Positions 1 to 8,409 of a stretch of 20,969 nt of DNA are shown here, piece by piece. Every line of letters begins with the position of its first letter. The first letter of the stretch is position 1. The stretch comes from a virus. The stretch spans positions 1 to 20,969 of the IMG/VR virus record IMGVR_UViG_3300006925_000199; one strand, 5' to 3'. Made by a program: the position numbers and the translations under genes. Under the pieces are notes generated by a model that had not been told where the DNA came from, ran no database searches, and saw only the letters and a list, made by a program, of their open reading frames with translations.

Positions 1-39
1 ATTTGGTTTGTTGGCTCTGTGGCCTTTTGCTTTTGCCAT
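1..39 (-). CDS. Start of a further late gene, truncated by the window edge
   Basis: An ATG at 39-37 opens a frame that stays open to the window edge for 13 codons, reading MAKAKGHRANKPN. A GAGG Shine-Dalgarno sequence lies about six bases upstream. It follows the 818-residue virion gene on the same strand after a spacer of about 80 bases, so it is probably the next gene of the late cassette. The basic N-terminus says nothing firm about function. In this position a scaffold or capsid gene would be usual, but that is only an expectation. Confidence 0.6.
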   Translation of the reverse strand, partial: MAKAKGHRANKPN

Positions 40-58
40 TTTTTACCTCATAATGCGG

Positions 59-110
59 GGCTACTTGGCGTGTAGGTAGCCGCTTCGGTTATGTCAGGGC
101 CGCTATGCGG
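59..110. repeat. Two short hairpins between late genes
   Basis: GGCTAC at 59-64 pairs with GTAGCC at 76-81, and CCGC at 100-103 pairs with GCGG at 107-110 across the loop TAT. Both lie between the stop of the 818-residue gene and the start of the next leftward gene. Neither is followed by a T-run on the minus strand, so a strong intrinsic terminator is not supported. They could be mRNA processing or stability elements. Confidence 0.3.
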
Positions 111-118
111 GTAGCTGA

Positions 119-2575
119 CTAATTCTTATTCTTTGTAAAGTCTGGATTTGTTGAGCTATTTAAAAAGGAGTCGCCTAAAGTAGCGTCAGCTACAGACGTA
201 GCGTTAAACGCGCCTTGTAATATAGCTAAAGGTGGTGATGCTTTGGTGGCTACCTTACTGATAGCCCTACCTAGAAGTTTACCCCCAGACAATGGGTCAT
301 TTTTAAAAGTTTCTATAAAGTCTATTTTAGATTTACCGTCAAATACTTGCTCTTGTAAAAACATAACCATAGAGTCCACGGAGCGTTCTCCTGACGCATA
401 AGCATCTCGCAGGCCTTTTATAAACTTTAAATTTTTATCTAGTTCTTTTTTAGGCATTTTGGTAAAGTAGCCTGTCTTCTTTTTAGACTGTACTTTCCAA
501 GCCTCTTCTACTCCGTCAAAAAGTTGGTCCATAGTAACTTTACGACTGAGGATAACTTGGTTGCCTCTTCCCCCTCCTGCTGCGAATTGTCTTGCGCGGC
601 TTTTATTGGGAGTATGAAACTTACCAACGTCGTCACTTCCATACCCGTAGTCTGTTGGATTTACTTTTTCTAAGTCGAGAGGTTCCCCTCTGTACACTTT
701 TACTTTATCACCGAGAGCATACGCTTGTGGATTTTCAAGAAAGCTGTTCTGTGCAGCCATCTGCTGACCCTTCTCTTCGATGCGTTCTTTAACTTCCGGT
801 TTACCACGATTGTTTATCTTGGTAAGGCGGTCTTCACCGATAATTTTGACGAGATGGGGTGCAACCGTCACTTCTCCTCGTGATACGGCTACATCTATTA
901 GTTTAGCACTGCGTTCTGGATTGTCAACTGTTATTCCGCGTCTAACTGCCTCTTTCTGCGCGTCTTTAAGCATTTTCATGATGTCAGACTCGCCTGCGAA
1001 CTCAACAGCGGCTGCATTGATGATGAACGTACCCTCTTGCTTTTGAGTGTTTACGTTGTCTGCAACTGACTCTGCTTCGGATACTTGACTAGGCGGCGCA
1101 CCAATAAATCCAGACGGTGCCATGCCTGCTGCCATCTGTCCACCTGCAGCCATGCCGACTCTGCCGCCTTGGGCCATAGAGCTTTCTGTAGCTTCCGCTT
1201 CACTGAAGCCCCCAAAGTCACTTCCACTTACAGAGCCGCCGCCGCCGCCTGAATAGTCACCCATCTCCCCGCCGCCTTGACCCGTATCGCCGCCATCATC
1301 CATGGATGGTCCAGTAGTTTGGGTTGCTCTTTTCCACGCATCCTGCGCCGCTTTTTGTGCTTTATCTCTCGCGTCTTGTGCCGCTTTATCTGCGGCTGCT
1401 TTATCAACTTTAGCTTTTTCTGCTGCCATAAGACCCGAAACAGTACCTCTACCGTTTCTGGCATCCTGTAGAATGCTCTTAACTTTGTTTAGGTCTGTTA
1501 CACCATACTTTGCTCCCAAGGCTCTGGCATCTGCTTCCATTCCAAAGGCTGCAGTTTGGCCTGTGGCTGTCATGTATGTGCCGTTATCCTTATAATATCC
1601 ACCCGTGCTTAACCTACCAGAAACATACCCAGCATCCGCCAAAGACGTACCAGTTTCCTTTTGCATGTTATACGAGGATGGAAGATATCCTTTATTAAGA
1701 GATTCTAAGGTTCTTGCCTGAACGTGAGAAAGACCCCTCATGTTTCCAGTGTAAGTTCCTGACCCCGGCGCACGAGTTATGCCAAATCCACCGATAGACA
1801 TTGCAAACCCTGTAGCACTCGCGTTAGCTGCTGTAGCTGCCCTTATCTGTGCCATATCCTGATACTGTTTAGAATGGACCATATCCGCAACAAAGCCTAA
1901 TGCTCCACTTGGTCTAAACGACGCATTTCCAAAAGCATTTGTAGTGGTTGTGCCGTTTATAAAACCACCTGCTATACTTCCGGGGATACCACCCACAGCA
2001 CCCATAAGACTTCCTACGACCTTTTCTTTATTTTTTTCGGCGGTGGCCTTTAAACCTGTTTGTTGTAGGTCTTTAGCAGTTTGGTCTACTGCGCCGGGAA
2101 TTTGTTGAACATTTTTTATACCCGAATCAAACAGCGCACCCGGTTTTATGTCTTTAAAGTCACCGCGAGTAAGCGGGTCAAACACTTCGCTAAACATCTC
2201 AACTCTGTCGTGCTGTCCCGGCTGTTGCTTTAAAAAGTCACCGTATGTATTATAATTTTGTGTAAAGTTAAAATCCGCAGCATCTTCACCAAACTTAATA
2301 TCCCCGCCTAAAGCACCGGAGTCTCCACCTAACGCACCGATTAAGTCTCGTTCTAAGTTAGCTCGTGAATCTTCGTTTCCGTCACTTGTATCTTCTGCAG
2401 ATGAATCACCACCAATTTTAGGGGCCGTAACATCAATACCTGTCTGCTCCTCTAGAGTGGGCATACCTAAAGTTTGACTAAAAAAATCAACGTAAGAGGA
2501 TTCATACTGCTTTCTTGTCAGCACTTCCTTTTCGTCTTCTTTTCTAGTCGTGCCTAGCTGTATTCTGTCAACCAT
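119..2575 (-). CDS. Large virion-associated protein with possible ADP-ribosyltransferase-like C-terminal region
   Basis: An 818-residue protein just downstream of the portal. Residues 1-110 are acidic. Residues 185-265 are Gly/Ala-rich with glycine-zipper-like stretches. Residues 380-415 form a Lys/Ala/Asp coiled coil, followed by a Gly-rich linker at 424-456. Residues 465-530 hold AQGGRVGMAAGGQ and the segment GTFIINAAAVEFAG. From about 620 the protein looks globular again: VYRGE (627-631), GKFHTPNK (651-658), and an acidic pair E690-E691. This order loosely recalls R-S-E ADP-ribosyltransferases, but homology is unproven. The start ATG overlaps the stop of the 73-residue gene by eight bases (ATGGTTGA), pointing to translational coupling. 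Position and composition favour an internal or ejected virion protein; a tail or scaffold role is possible. Confidence 0.7.
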   Translation of the reverse strand: MVDRIQLGTTRKEDEKEVLTRKQYESSYVDFFSQTLGMPTLEEQTGIDVTAPKIGGDSSAEDTSDGNEDSRANLERDLIGALGGDSGALGGDIKFGEDAADFNFTQNYNTYGDFLKQQPGQHDRVEMFSEVFDPLTRGDFKDIKPGALFDSGIKNVQQIPGAVDQTAKDLQQTGLKATAEKNKEKVVGSLMGAVGGIPGSIAGGFINGTTTTNAFGNASFRPSGALGFVADMVHSKQYQDMAQIRAATAANASATGFAMSIGGFGITRAPGSGTYTGNMRGLSHVQARTLESLNKGYLPSSYNMQKETGTSLADAGYVSGRLSTGGYYKDNGTYMTATGQTAAFGMEADARALGAKYGVTDLNKVKSILQDARNGRGTVSGLMAAEKAKVDKAAADKAAQDARDKAQKAAQDAWKRATQTTGPSMDDGGDTGQGGGEMGDYSGGGGGSVSGSDFGGFSEAEATESSMAQGGRVGMAAGGQMAAGMAPSGFIGAPPSQVSEAESVADNVNTQKQEGTFIINAAAVEFAGESDIMKMLKDAQKEAVRRGITVDNPERSAKLIDVAVSRGEVTVAPHLVKIIGEDRLTKINNRGKPEVKERIEEKGQQMAAQNSFLENPQAYALGDKVKVYRGEPLDLEKVNPTDYGYGSDDVGKFHTPNKSRARQFAAGGGRGNQVILSRKVTMDQLFDGVEEAWKVQSKKKTGYFTKMPKKELDKNLKFIKGLRDAYASGERSVDSMVMFLQEQVFDGKSKIDFIETFKNDPLSGGKLLGRAISKVATKASPPLAILQGAFNATSVADATLGDSFLNSSTNPDFTKNKN

Positions 2576-2789
2576 TCTTGATTACCGCCTCGTGGTTACT
2601 CTTGAGTTTGAGGAGTGTTTCCAGTAAAGCCAGCTTCCCCTGCGCCCGGAGCAGTTCCGACTCCGATTGTGCCGTCACCACGCCCTGAATCGTCAGTTCC
2701 CGGAGGTCCTGCAGGTACTCCTTCAGGGCTTCCCATTCCTTGCCCTGCACCAGCGGGGCCAGCGTCTGCGCTTGCTTCTTGTTGAGCAT
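2568..2789 (-). CDS. 73-residue helical protein overprinted on the portal C-terminus
   Basis: The frame begins at ATG 2789-2787 (MLNKKQAQTLAPL), inside the portal gene but in another frame, and ends eight bases into the next gene. It is predicted to be almost wholly alpha-helical: W19 in GKEWEALKEYL, then SESELLRAQGKLALLETLLKL at about 42-62. Small phage proteins with this pattern (WxALxxYL, then an LRxxQGxLxxLxxLL helix) commonly follow portal or packaging genes; I recognise the type but cannot name it. AAGGGA lies a short distance upstream. The portal frame over the same bases is Gly/Pro/Ala low complexity, so the helical frame looks like the constrained one. The 8-nt overlap with the 818-residue gene supports translation. 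Confidence 0.7.
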   Translation of the reverse strand: MLNKKQAQTLAPLVQGKEWEALKEYLQDLRELTIQGVVTAQSESELLRAQGKLALLETLLKLKSNHEAVIKNG

Positions 2790-4713
2790 TTGCCATCATC
2801 CCTTGTAACATCTTTGCATACAGTTGAGCTTCGTTTTGGTCGTTCACCAGACTATCGGGGTCGATGTCCTGTGATATAGCCAGTTCACGCATCAGGTTTG
2901 GTATCTTGATGAATGGTGCTAACATAGGGTTAGCGACTGTTTGTAGAAGCGTTGTCAGCCTCTGGCTACGAACTTCTTTCTGCATTACGGCTGCAACACC
3001 GCGTGGTTTGATTTCTAGGTCACCCTCGATGTCAGGGGAGTCTTCGTTAAACTGCATGTTCCACTGGAAGTATGCTTCACCCAATGGCTTTAGCAGCATG
3101 TCGTCAATGTTCTTTACGACTGTCTTCATTGCCAGACCAGCAGAACCCATAAGCATGGATAATCCTGCCGCTGTGCGGCCCGTACCACTAACGCCCGTCT
3201 GACCGTGCATAATGGATGGGATACCAGTTTCTTCGTCAGCCAACTGGCGGCTAATCTGATACATTTGTAGGTTTTCACCAGCCGTGTTAGGAAACTTCAA
3301 ACCGTTGATGGCTGTCCCTGTAACACCTGATTGGCGACGGAATATCTTACCGGGGAATATGTCCATGTTTTGGCCCGGCACAAGGCTTGCCTCATCCACG
3401 TCAAACACCAAGTTACCTGCTAGAGCTAGGTTATCAATAGCCATGCGTACGTGACCATTCATGAGCTTTTGAGCGTCTTCCATGTTCTCTGCTACACCAA
3501 CACCCCATAGCTGGTAAGGGTTGACTTCGTAGGGGAACACTTGATATGGAATACGGGCTGGTGTGAAGGGGTTAAGAACACAACGAAGTATCATGTTTCC
3601 ACAAACCCAGATGTTTACCTGTAGTTCGTCAAACTCTGACATCATATCTGCTTCTGCAAACCCTGCTGACTTAGCTAGGTCAGCGTCAAGAACACCCCAG
3701 TATTCGAGAACTTCGTAGCGGTTCTCTGAAACGTATGGTTCGTTTTCATCTTCACGAATTGTGTCTTCGTAATACTTATCTTCGTAGTTAGGGCCTTTTG
3801 CTAGGCACTCTTCTATAGCTTCCGAAATAAAGTAAGGACGCTTGATTAGTGCGCGAAGCTGTTGGCGGTTTAGTCTGTGACGTTCTATGACGTATTCACA
3901 GTCATCTATGCTGGTAGCGGATGGGTCTGGGTGGAAATCCCACGAAGACACCATTTCGATTTTAGGTACAACCTTCTCGTAGGGCTGGTATTCCCGATTA
4001 CCCTCGTCGTCACGGCCCCACTTGTGGACACGCTTGTAAAAGTTAAAAGGCCCCTTGACAATTCCTGTGCCAAGAAGGGACGATTCAAATATAGCGTTTC
4101 GGAAAACGTTTACTGCGTTGGTATCTAATAACTGGTCATGGATAACTTTTTCCATGTTCATCGCTGCAATTTGTGCTGGGCTAATCTGTGGTTCACCCAT
4201 CTTTGCAGGACCTTCAGCGAGTGGCAAGCTGCCATACTCTCCTTGAAGCCCACCGAGAAACTTACTAGATGGCGTTGCACCTAATTGTCCGGGTGGCAAA
4301 TCACGCCCATCACCAACAAAACCATACGGGTCTTCCATCTGGTCTAGCGGTGTCTCCATATGTGCAAACTCCGCAATCCCTTCGGGAATAGGAGTGTGCT
4401 GTACGACTAGAGGAAACTTCTTGTTAGCAAACAGGATATCTACAATCTGCCCGTAAGCAGCCAAAACTTTAGTCTTGGTGATTCTAACGAACACCTTAGA
4501 CCGTTCTGAATCACGGTAGGCTGTAGAAGAGTCGTAAACACCACGAAAATTCTTGTAGGCTTGCAACCAACGCTGCTCGTGAGAGTAACGTCCGTTTTCA
4601 GCTTCTTCGAACTTCTGTTTTACGTATCCTGCTAGACCGGGAAAGGTTTCATCCGCGTCATACAGTGGAATGGTCGTGTCATCTTCAGGTTGAAGGAAGT
4701 TATCATCTGCCAT
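2596..4713 (-). CDS. Portal (head-tail connector) protein
   Basis: A 705-residue protein expected to form the twelve-subunit ring at the capsid vertex through which DNA is pumped and to which the tail attaches. Evidence is size, position after the large terminase, and sequence type: an N-terminal region with RWLQAYKNFRGVY and YRDSERSKVFVRITKTKV (about 48-84), the middle block with PYEVNPYQLWGVGVAENM, and VSGTGRTAAGLSMLMGSAG, the last typical of portals of short-tailed phages. The length suits podovirus portals, which are larger than most siphovirus ones. The last 60 or so residues are Gly/Pro/Ala-rich low complexity and carry the overprinted 73-residue gene. It starts three bases after the stop of the 72-residue gene with only a weak Shine-Dalgarno sequence, so coupling is likely. 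Confidence 0.88.
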   Translation of the reverse strand: MADDNFLQPEDDTTIPLYDADETFPGLAGYVKQKFEEAENGRYSHEQRWLQAYKNFRGVYDSSTAYRDSERSKVFVRITKTKVLAAYGQIVDILFANKKFPLVVQHTPIPEGIAEFAHMETPLDQMEDPYGFVGDGRDLPPGQLGATPSSKFLGGLQGEYGSLPLAEGPAKMGEPQISPAQIAAMNMEKVIHDQLLDTNAVNVFRNAIFESSLLGTGIVKGPFNFYKRVHKWGRDDEGNREYQPYEKVVPKIEMVSSWDFHPDPSATSIDDCEYVIERHRLNRQQLRALIKRPYFISEAIEECLAKGPNYEDKYYEDTIREDENEPYVSENRYEVLEYWGVLDADLAKSAGFAEADMMSEFDELQVNIWVCGNMILRCVLNPFTPARIPYQVFPYEVNPYQLWGVGVAENMEDAQKLMNGHVRMAIDNLALAGNLVFDVDEASLVPGQNMDIFPGKIFRRQSGVTGTAINGLKFPNTAGENLQMYQISRQLADEETGIPSIMHGQTGVSGTGRTAAGLSMLMGSAGLAMKTVVKNIDDMLLKPLGEAYFQWNMQFNEDSPDIEGDLEIKPRGVAAVMQKEVRSQRLTTLLQTVANPMLAPFIKIPNLMRELAISQDIDPDSLVNDQNEAQLYAKMLQGMMANAQQEASADAGPAGAGQGMGSPEGVPAGPPGTDDSGRGDGTIGVGTAPGAGEAGFTGNTPQTQE

Positions 4714-4716
4714 AAT

Positions 4717-4935
4717 TTAGTAATCGCGTTCTTCAGCCATTTTCATTACAGAAGGGTCTACTGCACCCTTGGTCGCTGCCTTTGGCATGTCTTCAGTCAA
4801 AGAATCTGTCTTGGCACGAGTGTCAAATTCTAAACCTTCACGGTAAAGAGTCTTTGACCCCATCTCATCGTCAACAGATGTCTTGTCTGAGTTCATGATG
4901 TAGGATGCGCCATAATTGTAATTATTATCAGGCAT
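4717..4935 (-). CDS. Small acidic protein between recombinase and portal, unknown function
   Basis: A 72-residue hydrophilic protein starting MPDNNYNYGASYIMNSD and ending AEERDY. No domain is recognised. I chose the ATG at 4935 over the ATG two codons earlier at 4941 because GGGAG at 4946-4942 sits six bases from the former and directly abuts the latter. The gene lies 12 bases after the recombinase-like gene and 3 bases before the portal, inside a tightly packed late operon, so a small structural or assembly role is plausible. Nothing in the sequence shows which. Confidence 0.65.
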   Translation of the reverse strand: MPDNNYNYGASYIMNSDKTSVDDEMGSKTLYREGLEFDTRAKTDSLTEDMPKAATKGAVDPSVMKMAEERDY

Positions 4936-4947
4936 GGTCATCTCCCA

Positions 4948-6705
4948 TTATCTAGTTAAAAAGCCTTGGTCTTGTTCAATGGCAGGAGCGGCTTCAGGTC
5001 CCCTGTCACGTCCTAAGTCGATAAAACCTGCCTGTTCTTCGGCAGCTATGCGACTAGCAGGTGTTGTGCCAAACGTGTCAGGCTCTGACCGTCCAGCAGC
5101 AATGTCTCGTACGTCACTGTACCCTATAGGGCCAAACTCTGATGCGCCAGCGATGGCAGCAAGGGCAGGAGAGTCTGTAGCCGCTTCTACCTCAGTTGCT
5201 GTTGAGGCAGCAGTTGCTGCAGTCAGGCCTAAACCCAAAGGTCCTAGTGCCTTTTTGACAGGGCCGGGAACTTTACCGAGATACTTATTGATTCCATCCG
5301 CCATCGACTTTGCGTCAAAGCCTTTCCGTTCCAAGTTGGCACGAGCTTCTGGGTTGGATTCAGGAACTACGTCTGCGTCAGCACTCGCCAGTTTAGCAGC
5401 CTGTCTACCTTTAATCTTAGCTTCTTCTATAGCGCGAGACTTATCTTCAGCTTCTTGAATTTGTTCAGGGGTGATAGCAGCTAGGGTAGAAGTTCGTTTT
5501 GCTTCGGCTTCGGCTGTTGCTGCCGCTGCTTGACTTTGTTTAGCACGTTCTTCTGCTAATATGGTTGTTTGCTGCTCAGAAGCAAGGGCTTCTTTTTGTT
5601 CGTCAGTTAAAAGGTCTAGGTTTACACGGCCTGTCTGTGTGGTACCAAACTCACCACCTGCAAAGTCTACGGGACTTTCAATCAGGGCAGGTAGGTCTTT
5701 TTGGGGTACAAAGCCAGCGTAGTTCTTTTTCAAGATAGACGGGTTTACGTGGCCCATCATACCTTCAACGAAGTTTTCGTTTACGTTGTATTGCTCTAAC
5801 ATGAAACGGGGTACGATAGAGCGGATAACAGATGGTGTGGTTACAGGCTCGTAATTGCGAACTAGCTCACCCGCAGGAGAACGACTTTTTATTTCTTTTG
5901 CTGGGAGTATGTTAGCGAAAGGTTGGAGACGAGTTCCAATGTGCTTGTTGAAAGCATCCGTGAAGTCTCCATCTGTAACGTCAAACAGATAATCGGATGT
6001 GCTTGTATCGTAGTTCTGTTTTAAAAGACGGCCTAAACGCGAATTAGTATCAAAAGAAAGTTCAGGGCGACCCTTGTGGTCTTTCTTTGTTGTTACTTTG
6101 CCTTTTACTGTTATGGTATCACCCACAATAGTAACGTCTGACTTTTTAAGACCTAACAGTTGTTCAGGACGATTTGCTGTAGCTTTGTGGTACTCTAGTA
6201 GGTCTGATGTAGGTTGACCATACTCGGCTGCAACAAGAGGAGTTGCTTCTGCGTATATCTTATCTAGCTCTTCTTTAGGAAGAAGACCTTGCATAGGACG
6301 TTCGCCAGCTAAACCTGTGCGTTGTGTTCCTGCTAAACCTTTTGCACCAGCTAGTTGCGGGTACATAATCTCGTCAACACCCTCGGCTACTGTCTCCATA
6401 GCGGCTGTAGCACCGTAACGCTCCATCACGGGGCGTACCAATGCTTCTAGTGTTTGGAGATTGTAAGCTCTGTTCTTAGCGTCGGGGCTACCTTCGACAG
6501 TAAACAGCTTGATTACGTCAGCTTGCTTGAGGTCTTTGTAGGGGGTACTCAGGTCAATACCTAATGTTTTAGCACCAGACTTAATAGGGTTGATGCGCTT
6601 CTTTTGCTTTTCGTCAGCCTTAGACATGGCAAAATCCCACGCCTCGCCAAGCGTGAGAGTACCGTCTTTTGCTTTTTTACCTAATTCTATATCCGTGAGT
6701 GCCAT
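4948..6705 (-). CDS. Tyrosine recombinase (integrase-family) with long C-terminal extension
   Basis: A 585-residue protein. Residues 15-100 resemble a core-binding SAM-like domain (LTLGEAWDFAMSK, then IDLSTPYKDLKQADVIKLF, then an R/L-rich helix). Residues about 165-335 resemble the catalytic core: NRPEQLLGLKKSDV with Arg179 (box I); a lysine beta-hairpin at 201-212; SVIR at 292-295 in place of the usual HxxR; GMMGH with His319; and NYAGF with Tyr329, the candidate nucleophile, ten residues after the histidine. Only the box II histidine is replaced, by serine, so activity is possible. Residues 340-585 are extra: an Ala/Glu-rich coiled coil, then a Gly/Ala hydrophobic stretch (about 480-520) and an acidic tail. 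The gene abuts the TerL stop (TAGATG) and lies before the portal, an unusual place for an integrase. A virion role for the extension is inference. Confidence 0.72.
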   Translation of the reverse strand: MALTDIELGKKAKDGTLTLGEAWDFAMSKADEKQKKRINPIKSGAKTLGIDLSTPYKDLKQADVIKLFTVEGSPDAKNRAYNLQTLEALVRPVMERYGATAAMETVAEGVDEIMYPQLAGAKGLAGTQRTGLAGERPMQGLLPKEELDKIYAEATPLVAAEYGQPTSDLLEYHKATANRPEQLLGLKKSDVTIVGDTITVKGKVTTKKDHKGRPELSFDTNSRLGRLLKQNYDTSTSDYLFDVTDGDFTDAFNKHIGTRLQPFANILPAKEIKSRSPAGELVRNYEPVTTPSVIRSIVPRFMLEQYNVNENFVEGMMGHVNPSILKKNYAGFVPQKDLPALIESPVDFAGGEFGTTQTGRVNLDLLTDEQKEALASEQQTTILAEERAKQSQAAAATAEAEAKRTSTLAAITPEQIQEAEDKSRAIEEAKIKGRQAAKLASADADVVPESNPEARANLERKGFDAKSMADGINKYLGKVPGPVKKALGPLGLGLTAATAASTATEVEAATDSPALAAIAGASEFGPIGYSDVRDIAAGRSEPDTFGTTPASRIAAEEQAGFIDLGRDRGPEAAPAIEQDQGFLTR

Positions 6706-8409
6706 CTAGTATCCGAACGTCCCATCAAAGGGTTGGAAGGCTTGGTCTTTTATGCCTTGCAATGATTTATGAATTGATGTATAACCACTTGTACGAGTCA
6801 TAACCATATAACGGAGCGCATCATATGCGTGGTCTTCTGCTTTTGTATCTACGTCTTCACTGTTGGTTTTGGACAGCGGAATACCTGACATCTGTGCGAC
6901 AGTGTGTTTACAGGTTGCGAAGATTCGTAAACGTGGTTCTTGAGTATACGGGTCGTCCGATAGTCTTCTATGGAGTTCCATCTTTCCTTGCAGTCTATTA
7001 CGGTCAGATGGTGTCCATCGAACACCTGCTCTCATCATGGTTTCTGCGATAGATGGTCCGAAGCCTGTTTTGTTCCAACAGGAGGCATCAAGGACGTTGT
7101 AGTGGGGTAGAGGGTCTAACTCCTCCATTTCTAGTATTTTATCAGCTAACTGCTCTGCTGTCAAGTGTTTAGCGTATAACTCTTTATACACCCATATATT
7201 GTTGTCCCAGTCGATTGCACCCCACAGGACGCAAGAAGGACTAGCGTAGCCATAATCCGCAGCACGAATCCGGGGCCAGTTGGTTGGCATCTCGAAAGGT
7301 TCGACGACATGTTTGGAACGGGAGAACTCAGGAAAGGCTGCGCCTTCTGCTACATCCCAGTCTCCATCAAGTAGCCTGCGACGTTCTACGTCTGGTAACG
7401 AACGAAGCATTGCTTCATACTGTCCGTCAGCCATGAGGTAGGGGTTGTCAGTTAATCTAGCTGGTACAAATTTTCTATAAAAGAGAGGCTGTCCTGCTCT
7501 TGTAGGATGTGTGTCAGGCCAAAGAAACGCTCTACCCGTCTCTGGGTCATACGCCGGAAAAGCCTCATTCTCCGTGTGCTTCTCAATGTACATCTTTTTA
7601 ACCCACCAGCCGCCGACACCACCGGGGTTAGCAGTACATCGCATACAGAGGTTTTTCTGTAGTTCTGGGTCCGTTGACCGAAGACGTGAACGCAAATAAT
7701 CCCAAACATAGCTACTCGGATACTGGGTGATTTCATCAACGCCTATCCAGTTGAACGCCTGACCTTGAAAACGAGTTACGTCTTTGTCGCGGTCTAGATA
7801 GGTGAACCACATGGTTGCCCCAGAAGGGAAAACCCAAGTGGATTTGGATTCCCGATATACGGCTCCGGGAAATGCCTTTGGATAAAGCTGCTTGGACTTG
7901 TCTATTAGTTCTGTTAGTTCGTCAAGAGTCCGGCGAAGAAGCAACCCACGATGGTTAGCATTATGGCAGTATCGTAAGGGGTCGGCAAGAAGTGCGAAAC
8001 TCTTACCACCACCCGCTGCACCGCCGTACAGAACATCTTGTTCAGGGGCTGATAGGAACTCTTCTTGAGGACCGTCATTAGGTTTGAATATAACAGGGGT
8101 ATCATCAATTATTTCCTTGACCGTTGCCGGGAGATTGGATACGTCATCCATATCTACAACCCGCGAACCTGTGCCGTTGATTGCGGTCTCTACCTTCTTG
8201 GCACTCTTCTTTAGCTTACGTGCGTAGCTGGCTTTATCTTGAGCTTTTTGCTGGTGCTTCTCTTTAGCCTTTTCAGCTTTGCGAACACGAGCCTGTAGCG
8301 CACGTCTGGCTCTTTCAGCGCGAGAAAGATTGTAAGTTGCCTTTGGCGCATTGGGGTCCTTCTTGGGCCTACCGCGCTTTTTCGGAGGATTGTCCTGCTG
8401 TTCTGCCAC
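6706..8409 (-). CDS. terL: Terminase large subunit (packaging ATPase and nuclease)
   Basis: The motor that pumps DNA through the portal and cuts concatemers. From the start chosen here it has 567 residues: Walker A GGAAGGGKS (129-137), Walker B WIGVDE (221-226), and an RNase H-fold nuclease with acidic residues Asp385 (RAADYG), Asp441 (NVLDAS) and Asp530 (HAYDALRY). The frame is open upstream to a TTG at 8451. I prefer the GTG at 8409 because AAGG lies six to seven bases before it and the protein then begins MAEQQDNPPKKRGRPKK. An ATG at 8433 is the main alternative. About the first 75 residues are highly basic, with an AT-hook-like RGRP. The start overlaps the preceding 156-residue gene by about 40 bases. 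Confidence 0.92.
   Translation of the reverse strand: MAEQQDNPPKKRGRPKKDPNAPKATYNLSRAERARRALQARVRKAEKAKEKHQQKAQDKASYARKLKKSAKKVETAINGTGSRVVDMDDVSNLPATVKEIIDDTPVIFKPNDGPQEEFLSAPEQDVLYGGAAGGGKSFALLADPLRYCHNANHRGLLLRRTLDELTELIDKSKQLYPKAFPGAVYRESKSTWVFPSGATMWFTYLDRDKDVTRFQGQAFNWIGVDEITQYPSSYVWDYLRSRLRSTDPELQKNLCMRCTANPGGVGGWWVKKMYIEKHTENEAFPAYDPETGRAFLWPDTHPTRAGQPLFYRKFVPARLTDNPYLMADGQYEAMLRSLPDVERRRLLDGDWDVAEGAAFPEFSRSKHVVEPFEMPTNWPRIRAADYGYASPSCVLWGAIDWDNNIWVYKELYAKHLTAEQLADKILEMEELDPLPHYNVLDASCWNKTGFGPSIAETMMRAGVRWTPSDRNRLQGKMELHRRLSDDPYTQEPRLRIFATCKHTVAQMSGIPLSKTNSEDVDTKAEDHAYDALRYMVMTRTSGYTSIHKSLQGIKDQAFQPFDGTFGY

Noticed and set aside
592-1595. Several open frames on the plus strand opposite the 818-residue virion gene
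   Set aside because: They lie antisense to a long well-formed gene, have cysteine- and serine-rich compositions typical of reverse-strand reading, no ribosome sites, and no recognisable domains.
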